Shown here: in pieces, positions 56,398 to 64,000 of the stretch
How the letters are laid out: each line of letters begins with the position of its first letter
Position numbering within the stretch: the stretch's first letter is position 1
Assembly (NCBI GenBank): GCA_036784855.1
Contig: JAZDSV010000015.1
Span: 124,001-188,000 of the forward strand
Direction: 5' to 3'
Origin: Aphelidium insulamus
Taxonomy: Eukaryota > Aphelidiomycota > Aphelidea > Aphelidiaceae
DNA length: 64,000 nt
Position numbers and translations under genes: made by a program
The notes under the pieces: model-generated
What the model was told of the DNA's origin: nothing
The model's input: the letters and a program-made list of their open reading frames with translations, nothing else
The model's database searches: none

Positions 56398-58855
56398 TCA
56401 GGCCACGGTGTCGAATTCGGAAATGAGCTGGCCCACGCGCACGTACCAACGGCCAGGCTCCACCGTGCGGGCGATGGAGCCATCCTCGCCGCCGTAGAAC
56501 TCAAAATCGGCGCGCTTCAATGCAAATTCTACCTCCATGGTCTCATCGACGGCCAGCTCAATCTTGGTGAAGCGCAACAGCTTCTGTGCTTCTGGGACAA
56601 CGGTGCGGTAGACGGGTGCGCCGTACAGCAGTACCGAGTGTTTCTGGCGGTACGGTCCGTAGTTGGTTACGGCGACCTTGACAGTGGCAACAACTGCATC
56701 GCTATCCGCACCGAGGCGCACAACTTGCTGCGCCACAGTGATATTGGAGTAGTCAACCAGCGAGTATGACAAGCCATAACCAAACGGGTACAGCGGGCGG
56801 TACACCTCGGTCACGCGACGGTAGTGCGGCACCACGGCCGTGGAAAGCGAGTCCGGGTACGTCATGGGCAGGCGACCAGAGAACGATTGGCGATTGAAGA
56901 GCAGCTGAGCCAGAGCACGGCCACCTTCCAGACCGGGCAGCCAGGTGAGTACAATGCCCGACACCTCCTTATGCTTGTCCTCGAGGTTGCGCGGGCGTCC
57001 CTCCACCAGCACCATCACCATGCGGTCCTTGCCAGCGGCGTTTGACAGGGTGCTAACGAGCTGCAACTGATTCGGCGGTAGGCGCAGGTCACTAATGTCA
57101 CCCGGCGCCTCGGCATACGGACCCTCGCCAAGAGCCACGATGACCATGTCGGCGCTCTTGGCCGCGGCTATCATTGCTTGCTCCTTGGCCTCCTTTTCCT
57201 CCTTGGTCTCGCTGGAATAGCGGTCCATTTCCAGTGTCGTGCCGGCCATGTATGTCACATTAATGCCATGCAGTGCGGCCTCCTCCTCCAGGCCGGCCTT
57301 GATGCTGCTGCCAAACTGAAACTGGTCGTCATTCTCGGCACCCTGATGACGCAGTGACCATCCGCCGGCCAGACAGCGCAGACAATCGGCAGTGGGTCCC
57401 ACCAGCAGGATTGACTTGACCTTGCCCGGCTGGATGGGAAGAATGTTTTTGGCATTCTTGAGTAGCGTGATACTCTCTAGTGCGCCGTCTAGAGACACCT
57501 TGCGGTCCTCGTCTGAGCCTATAGTGGCAATGCGCTGTTCGTTGGGGTAGATGGCGTCACGGTCACCAGACAGAAGACCCAGCTGTTGCTTCAGTTCCAG
57601 CACGCGGTACACTGACTCGTCAATGCGCGACATTGGCACCACGCCCGACTGCACCAGCTCCTCCATCAGTTTCATGGACTCCATGTACTCTAGCGGCACC
57701 ATGGACATGTCAATAGTGGTCTTGTTGAGCACCTGGTGCAGTGCATCTTTCAGAGTTGGCGCGACACGGTGGAATTTGTGCAGCTCAATAATCTCTGCCC
57801 AGTCTGTGACCAGAGTGCCGTTGAACTGGAGCTCCTCGCGCAGCATCTTTTTCAGGTAACGCTCGCTGGAGCAAACCGGCACTCCATTGACGTCAATGTA
57901 GGACTCCATCGCAGTCGCGCAGCCAGCGTCAATGGCCGAGCGAAACGACGGCACAAAGTACTCGTACATGGCGCGCTCCGGCATCCACACCGGGTTGCGA
58001 TCGTAGTTGGTGCGCGAAGCCGAGTAGCCAATGAAATGTTTGACGGTGGCGGCCACGTGCAGCGTGTCGTTCAGCGTCTGCGGAAAACCCTGCATGCCGT
58101 AAATGATTTCACGAACCATCTCCGATGCCAGGTACGGGTCCTCGCCAAAGGTCTCGTAGACACGCGGCCAGACCGGCTGAACGGCAATGTCGGCGATGGG
58201 CGAAAAGTTCCACTGCACGCCAATGGCGCGCGTGTCTTTGGCCGTGATTTCACCCACCAACTTTGAGATGGTCAAGTTGAACGATGCTCCAATGTTGATT
58301 TGCTGCGGGAACAGCGTCGCCTCCAGAATGTAATTGGCGCCGTGGACAGACTATAACGAACATCAGAATAATAATTTAAGAGCATAGGGATAGACATACA
58401 TCCAGGCCATATACAGCAGGAATGCGCGGTCCATTAGCAACAAATCCGTCCTGGAGAGTGGTAATCAACTTGGACCACACGGTCGCGCTGGGGCAAATTT
58501 TGAGGCCAGACTGCGGGCTATTAAGAATGCTACCAACGGGCCACTCTTCTGTCAGCAGGCGAAGCTTCTCCGGGTCGACGCGGTCTTGCCAGTCCAAAAA
58601 CACCGAGACGTCTACCTGCGTCATTTGACCGATTTTCTGACGCAGCGTAAGTCCGTCCAGCACGCGCATAATTTCTGGGTCTCGAGCGGCCATGGAGTTC
58701 ACGACCGTCTGGCCAGTCGCGTCATAGTGAAAATGACGTAAACGCCACACTAAGGCGCACATGGCGCAGAATAGGCCAGACACGACCGCTGCCGCAGCAA
58801 GCAGGGCGACGGACTTGCGGCCGTTGGTGGGCGAGAGAGGATGATATTTGTGCAT
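56398..58855 (-). CDS. GH3 beta-glucosidase, membrane-anchored
   Basis: Family 3 glycoside hydrolases release terminal beta-glucose. Exons 58855-58400 and 58350-56398 sum to 2409 nt (802 residues). The N-terminus is cytosolic and basic, then a signal anchor (SVALLAAAAVVSGLFCAMCA), so the enzyme is a type II membrane or secreted protein. Domain 1 has LTLRQKIGQMTQVD, PRIPAVYGLD|SVHGANY, GASFN, VQWNFSPIADI, YETFGEDPYLASEMV and VKHFIGYSA. The nucleophile region is LVTDWAEI, with Asp conserved. Domain 2 follows (ITLLKNA, ILLVGP, VALGEGPYAE), then a fibronectin-like domain (RVTEVYRPLYPFGYGLSY). The overall order resembles lysosomal beta-glucosidases of amoebae and bacterial BglX. It has one intron in 2.4 kb, fewer than most genes here. 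Confidence 0.93.
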
Positions 58856-59671
58856 TGCGCAGAGAGTGCAAAAGGAAATGTGTGGCGCAGTGACCTATGT
58901 ATCATCGTGACCTTGACCCTGATTGCACAACCCTAACCTTTGTGAGGCTTGTGACTCCATCACAGCGTACCAGAAACTGGAAGATTGGACTCGTTCAACA
59001 AGCCCTATGTGATAGCTTCTCGCGGAACAGAGCCATATAGTGGTCATGTGCGATGGTTTGCTGTAGTGAGCAACGTAAAAGAATCTGTACCTGATATACT
59101 TTCGTTCCATTTCCGTAAATATAGCATCGACGACAGATTCACCACGGAAAAGTTGCCTCAATATTCATTAAATCATCAAAGATTAAAGACTTGAGGTGCA
59201 GCATATTGGCCACATGAAAATTGTGCATTCGTGTTTTACCGATGCTCCTATCAGGAGCAGACCTATTGATCGATTTTACTAAACAATTTTGAGTGTTGTT
59301 TCATGCATTTAGCAATTTGAAGTAGCCATTTATGTCGGCGTTGAAGTCTTACTTGCATAAATGTGAGAATTGCTGATGAATTGGATGTTATCATCACACA
59401 TATGTATTAGATTTGCACTCAATGCATTGGTAAAATATTCTTGCATACAGCCTTTAGAGACATTTAGACGAGGAGAGGGTCGACCATATCATTGTGTGAC
59501 ATAGCAGTAACAGGTGTGGAGATATACAGGTGGCCATCACAGTAGAATAATGTACCTATCTTCAGCAATTTAGCGCAAGAGTAGTGAGTTTTCATCGTAG
59601 TCTTTTACTCTCCGCATGAAATAGTGGATGCTATTGTAGAACTGCCATATCGCACGAATCATATTGGCACA
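58856..59671. other. AT-rich intergenic region with a second P-loop relic
   Basis: About 815 bp. A minus-strand segment near 59215-59270 resembles the P-loop part of the relic at 29750-30570. A plus-strand ORF (58985-59194, FNKPYVIASRGTEPYSGHV) overlaps it and is not recognised. Confidence 0.4.
59215..59275 (-). pseudogene. Fragment of the same P-loop NTPase family
   Basis: Reads RSAPDRSIGKTRM on the minus strand. The nucleotide stretch GGTAAAACACGAATGC matches GGCAAAACACGAATGC in the 30.2-kb relic, and the preceding GGTCTGCTCC is shared exactly. Only a few dozen bases match, so this is a fragment or a deeply decayed copy. Confidence 0.4.
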
Positions 59672-60011
59672 ATGAACTCTATCAGACTGCTGCTCATGGC
59701 CGCCATGCTGCTTGGCCTGGCTGTAGCGTTCGACTTCTTCAAGATGTTCCATGGTGATCACGATGACGATGAAGAAGACTCACATCAGCATCGGGAGCGG
59801 ATGCAGCAGCAGAACGCCAAGGCAGCCGGTGGGACCACTATAACCAGCTGACATCTCACTAACGGAATAACGGGTACGTTTCGCAGAATGCCAGCACTAC
59901 AAATGTCCGGCAACTGGGCACTGCGTAGCGCTGCCTGTGGAGTGCCCGTGCCCGCCACGACAGCAAAAGTGCATACTTCCCGGTTCCGTCGACGAGAGTG
60001 GATTGTGGTAG
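59672..60011 (+). CDS. LCL2-like secreted ER protein
   Basis: LCL2 (long chronological lifespan 2) is a small fungal ER/secretory protein linked to ER-associated degradation. Exons 59672-59828 and 59887-60011 give 282 nt (93 residues). The signal peptide is SIRLLLMAAMLLGLAVAFD, followed by FFKMFHGDHDDDEEDSHQH. Exon 2 gives ECQHYKCPATGHCVALPVEC and PCPPRQQKCILPG, matching the LCL2 pattern of C.KY.CPGT..CV..P..CPCPWP....C. Six cysteines are placed as in the family. The C-terminus is short (SGLW). The protein is smaller than typical LCL2 (about 120 residues). Confidence 0.7.
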
Positions 60012-60163
60012 GCGACAGGCGCTCCTCGGCATTATACCAATGTTAACTGTGCAGGTACCATTGCACCCGTGCTGACAGGCCATGTTTTGAGGCGCTGGGT
60101 CTGCAGCCATGGAAGGTATGACTACTACAATGACATCGATAAGCCGCGATAAATAAAGTGTGA

Positions 60164-60170
60164 TGACTCA
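60164..60170. promoter_or_regulatory. TGACTCA (AP-1/Gcn4/Yap-type) site upstream of ADH copy 1
   Basis: A perfect bZIP consensus about 96 bp before the start of the first alcohol dehydrogenase copy; a TATA-like run (TATATAATATATATAG) lies at about 60240. No equivalent site was seen before copy 2, which has a CCAAT box instead. Confidence 0.35.
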
Positions 60171-60265
60171 GTGAGTTCACCGTGACCTCATCGCAGCTAT
60201 AAGAGGGAGGCCCTTCATGTCACTTGCCATCAGCAGCCTGTATATAATATATATAGCACGATAAG

Positions 60266-61520
60266 ATGACTGTTACCGAATTCAAAGCATACGCATGCAC
60301 GGGCGTCGGTGCCCCTTTGAAACCGTGGTCATACAAGCCGCGTCCCCTGGGCGAACACGATGTCGAGATTGCCATTCAGTTTGTCGGCATTTGTCACAGT
60401 GGTAAGTGTGCAACTAATACTTGGCATACACATGTCTAAGAGATATATGTAGACATCCACACCCTGGACAGTGGATGGGGACCCACAGAGTACCCGGTGG
60501 TGGTTGGACATGAAATTACGGGAACAGTGCGCGCGTTGGGCTCTGCCGTCACTCGTTTCAAGGCAGGAGACCGTGTTGGTGTCGGTGCGCAGGTAATACT
60601 GTAACATACAGTACTTGATATTTGGGTCTCACTGAGACTACTCAGTGCTGGGCCTGCTTGTCCGAGGAGTGCCCATCGTGCAGGCAAGCTACCCTCAATA
60701 TCCATTTAGAATGCGCTTCATTCTTGTTGTACAGTTCCAAGCTGGACCAGTTGTGCCCGAAATCGGTGCTGACCTACAACTCGCACTACGAAGATGGCAA
60801 GACCGCGTATGGTGGCTATGCCGAAGCTGTGCGCGTGAACGAGAACTACACATTTTCCATTCCGGATGCTCTGCCGCTGGACTCTGCGGCACCGCTGTTG
60901 TGCGCCGGAACCACGGTGTTTAGTCCGATGCGTCGCTTCGATGTAAAGAGCGGTCACAACGTTGGCGTGATCGGTATTGGTGGTTTGGGCCACTTGGCGG
61001 TGCAGTTCGCCAACAAGTTGGGCACGAGTGTCACTGCGATTTCGCACTCGGACAACAAGCGCTCCGTATGCAAAGAGCTTGGCGCCTCGCACTTTCTCAA
61101 CATCAGCAACGAAGATGACCTGAAGAGCAAGATTGGAACGGTAATCTACACTGATGTCTGCCGCTTTTATACAACAGTAATATGTCATAGCTGGACTTCA
61201 TCATTGTTACCACGAGCCACGATGGCCAGCCGTGGAAGAAATATTTCAGTCTGTTGAAACCTCGCGGACAAATGATCTTGATCGGCCTTGCGGAGAAGCC
61301 GATCGACTTGCCCGCCTCGGCCGTGATATTTGGCGAAAAGTCTCTCACAGGATCACTAATTGGCGGTCGCCTTGTCGTTGAAGACATGCTGCAATTTGCC
61401 AGCAAGCACAAGATCCTTCCGTACATTGAGCGCTTCCCCATCGCGGATGTGAACCGTGCCCTGGACCATGTTCGCAGTGGAAAAGTGCGCTACCGCGTCG
61501 TTATGGAGACCAAGTTTTGA
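60266..61520 (+). CDS. Zinc-dependent alcohol dehydrogenase (CAD/YahK type), copy 1
   Basis: NADP-dependent reductases of this group interconvert aldehydes and primary alcohols. From ATG 60266 ([16 protein letters not shown]) the exons give catalytic-zinc residues [14 protein letters not shown], structural-zinc cysteines [12 protein letters not shown] and LCPK, then [20 protein letters not shown]. The dinucleotide fold has [12 protein letters not shown] and [10 protein letters not shown]. The C-terminus is [17 protein letters not shown], shared with copy 2. Intron 3 (60684-60734) starts GCAAGC instead of the GTAAGC used at the same place in copy 2. Catalytic residues are intact. Head-to-tail with copy 2, 420 bp apart. 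Confidence 0.93.
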
Positions 61521-61939
61521 AAGCAATGCCAGAGTCTACGTTCCAGAATCCAGAATGAATATGAGTGTATAGTATGCAACAGTTATTCCCTGCTCACCTT
61601 TCCTTCTTCATACAATGCAAGCACCGGCTGGTGCTTTTGAAAGCGGTCGTGTAGAATCAGTACACAACGCAAAAAATCATCCTCTGAAATTTGCGGAGAA
61701 GCGGGCGAGACGCTACAGCAGGGGCCCAGTCTCAGCGCGCAGGCAGTGTCATTTCTAAACAATCGGCATTAATTGTCCGCAATAGCCCACGCTTGACGTA
61801 AGGCTGGCTCGGTAGCCAATCACACGTCTATAGTTCATTGTTCGCGTGGGTATTAAATGCCGCTGACGCATGCGCCCGTTCACTCTCTCACTCTTCACTC
61901 TCGCTTTTTACTCTATCAAGTACTCGTACAGCAGCTGAA
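61521..61939. other. Intergenic region between the ADH copies
   Basis: 420 bp. A CCAAT box (AGCCAATCAC) sits at 61814-61823, about 120 bp before copy 2. A pyrimidine-rich tract (CTCTCTCACTCTTC) lies at about 61885-61910. No gene is seen. Confidence 0.5.
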
Positions 61940-63220
61940 ATGACCGCTACCGAATTCAAAGCATATGCATGCACGGGTGTCGGTGCCCCGCTGAAACCGT
62001 GGTCATACAAACCGCGACCCCTGGGCGAGCATGATGTGGAGATTGCCATCCAATTCGCCGGCATTTGCCACAGCGGTAGGTGCACAAGCTGGCCGGCATT
62101 GCGATTGATAACATATCTCACGCATACACTATACAGATATTCACACCCTGGACAGTGGATGGGGACCCACAGAGTACCCTGTGGTGGTCGGACATGAGAT
62201 CACTGGCACTGTGCGTGCATTGGGCTCTGCCGTCACTCGCTTCAAGGCGGGGGACCGTGTTGGAGTGGGCGCCCAGGTAAGCAAGCGTTGAGAACAGTTA
62301 AAGAACCTAGAGATGGGTAACATTAATTTATATATATATATTATAGTGCTGGGCTTGTCTGTCAAAGGAGTGCCAGTCGTGCAGGTAAGCCACAATTATC
62401 TACTTGAAGTGCATTACATTACATTAATATTCAGTGCCAACTTGGACCAGCTGTGCCCCAAGACAGTATTTACGTACAACTCGCACTATGCGGACGGCAA
62501 GACTGCTTATGGTGGCTATGCCGAGGCTGTGCGCGTGAGCGAGAACTACGCCTTTGCCATTCCAGATGCACTGCCGCTGGACGTGGCCGCGCCGCTTCTG
62601 TGCGCCGGAACCACTGTGTTCAGCCCGATGCGTCGCTTCGACATTAAGAACGGACACAAAGTTGGCGTAGTCGGCATTGGTGGTCTGGGCCACTTGGCGG
62701 TGCAGTTTGCAAGCAAACTTGGAGCTAGTGTCACTGCGGTGTCGCACTCTGACAGCAAGCGCGCCGAATGCGAGAAGTTGGGCGCCGCTCACTTTCTCAA
62801 CATTAGCAACGCTGACGAGCTGAAGAGCAAGGCTGGATCGGTAAGTGAACACGTATTGTGAGTATTCGGCTGACACTGCTACATATGCAGCTGGATTTCC
62901 TGTTTGTTACCACTAGCCATGATGGCCAACCGTGGATGAAGTACTTTGGTCTGCTGAAAACTCGCGGACAAATGATCTTGCTGGGTGCGGCTGAGAAGCC
63001 GATTGAACTTCCGTCGTCGGCATTGATCTTTGGCGAAAAGAGCTTCACTGGTTCGCTCATTGGTGGTCGCCTTGTGATCGAGGACATGCTGCAGTTTGCT
63101 AGCAAGCACCAAGTGCTGCCATACATTGAGCGTTTCCCCATCGCGGATGTGAATCGCGCCCTGGACCATGTTCGCAGTGGAAAAGTGCGTTACCGCGTGG
63201 TTATGGAGACCAAGTTCTAG
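61940..63220 (+). CDS. Zinc-dependent alcohol dehydrogenase (CAD/YahK type), copy 2
   Basis: Same exon count and intron positions as copy 1. From ATG 61940 ([16 protein letters not shown]), with [54 protein letters not shown] and identical C-terminal residues. Differences lie mainly in the linker after the structural-zinc cysteines and in the loop AAEKPIELPSSALIF. Both copies look functional, so the pair is a recent expansion rather than one gene and one relic. Intron 3 (62385-62434) has a standard GTAAGC donor. Confidence 0.94.
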
Positions 63221-63635
63221 TCGCCGCTAGTCTAGTCATGCTCCTCGCATCCAGCATAATATACCCTGGACTCATCGCGTGTAACTAACTTTCATGGCCA
63301 TGCAATATTATAGGAAAAAATATTCCTGGCAGAATTTGATACTTCTCATACATGCAGCCTCTGATGTACCTGCAAGTGACAAGGTTGTCACATACATGCA
63401 TATGAAATTATCTACCATGCTAAATTCACCGCCCACAGTCATCTCGATGGCTGCATGATGTTAGGTATTAGACAAAGTAGTGAGGAAAATTGAATATGTG
63501 AAAGCAGCATGAATATGTGTTGAATCGATCAGCGTACATTTGTCCTCACACAATCTGTGTTGGCATACATCCGGTCTCCGCACACTCTCTCAGACACAGT
63601 CTCTCAGTCTCTCTCCGACGCGCATTGCACATAAT
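63221..63635. other. Intergenic region upstream of GOLPH3
   Basis: About 415 bp, AT-rich, with a CTCTC-rich tract at about 63580-63615 just before the GOLPH3 start. No gene is seen. Confidence 0.4.
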
Positions 63636-64000
63636 ATGGCCTCCAACAGCGGCGCGGGTTTGACACAACGACGCCGGGCTGCGCCTCCGTCGTCATTGTC
63701 GGGCGACGCTGGTGGCGCCAGTGGTTACACCGAGGATGACTACAGCCATCACACAATGTCCCCGCGGACAGCCGATGATGGTGGCGGTGGTGGTGGTGGT
63801 CAGTCTGGGCCGCAGTCACCCGCTGATGCACTGGCAGACGGCATCAAGTGTAAGTGGCTGGTGAGTGTGTCGCCATACTAACCACTAATATCTCCACCGA
63901 TATCTTGTGCAGTTGACGAGGACGGGTTCAGTGAGGATGATATGGCCGGCAGGAAGGTGAAGCTGACGCTGATGGAGGAGGTGCTGCTGCTGGGGTTAAA
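63636..64000 (+). CDS. GOLPH3/Vps74 (3' truncated by window)
   Basis: GOLPH3/Vps74 is a PI4P-binding Golgi protein that retains glycosyltransferases. Exon 1 (63636-63849) encodes a disordered N-terminus with QRRRAAPPSS and a glycine run. Exon 2 (from 63913) gives FDEDGFSEDDMAGRK and then VKLTLMEEVLLLGLK, the invariant start of the GOLPH3 domain. The window ends there. Confidence 0.85.

Noticed and set aside
58985-59194. 69-codon plus-strand ORF near 59.1 kb
   Set aside because: No recognisable domain; lies beside the second P-loop relic and is probably part of decayed DNA.
63604-63831. His-rich minus-strand ORF opposite GOLPH3 exon 1
   Set aside because: Shadow of the glycine-rich N-terminus of GOLPH3.

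Overview
This is nuclear DNA from a eukaryote with a compact genome. Genes lie tens to a few hundred bases apart on both strands. Most are cut by short GT-AG introns of about 44-70 bp, and a few use GC-AG. I read about 31 protein genes or gene fragments and one tRNA-Ile(AAU). The gene set points to an early-diverging, chytrid-like fungus or a close relative (inference): an LCL2-type secreted ER protein, an Rtt106-type histone chaperone, an Ubp12/USP15-type deubiquitinase, a Sea2/WDR24 subunit, a Rex1/Rnh70-type exonuclease, an Osh1-type sterol protein, and a P-type IIC (Na/K-like) ATPase of the kind known from zoosporic fungi and protists. The species is not identified.

Layout. 0-4.5 kb: 3' part of a SUN-domain nuclear envelope gene, an orphan zinc-finger gene, a NIPA-like Mg2+ transporter, a 120-bp duplication and the tRNA. 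4.6-11.7 kb: MSH2 and a DUSP-type ubiquitin protease, tail to tail. 11.7-17.4 kb: a sparse stretch with a 26-bp palindrome, then a DENND11/LCHN-like gene and WDR24. 17.5-21 kb: a MORN protein and an unidentified polytopic membrane protein. 21.4-29.4 kb: eIF3a and an ankyrin-PH-ORD oxysterol-binding protein. 29.7-30.6 kb: a broken P-loop NTPase relic (Crinkler/RHS-like). 30.7-41.5 kb: long-chain acyl-CoA synthetase, IIC ATPase, Rtt106-like chaperone and neutral ceramidase. 41.8-48.4 kb: PC4/Sub1, Rex1-like exonuclease, an unknown protein, a rhodanese-persulfide dioxygenase fusion and ICMT. 48.7-53.4 kb: a short three-exon gene that is easy to miss, a four-copy repeat, TIM50 and an SLMAP/Far9-like protein. 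53.6-64 kb: twin cysteine-rich membrane proteins, an intronless GIY-YIG/zinc-knuckle gene, a GH3 beta-glucosidase, a second P-loop relic, LCL2, two tandem alcohol dehydrogenases and the start of GOLPH3.

The genes do not form one pathway. Most are single-copy housekeeping functions: mismatch repair, translation initiation, GATOR2/SEA signalling, lipid metabolism, mitochondrial import and Golgi retention. The accessory or recently changing parts are the tandem duplicates, the GIY-YIG gene, the P-loop relics, the repeat arrays beside genes, and two long tetranucleotide arrays. Those two arrays sit in introns of WDR24 and the Osh1-like gene, in the same orientation relative to transcription and with the same 12-base interruption. 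Exon boundaries given here were joined by hand from reading frame, splice signals and family similarity; no alignment was run.
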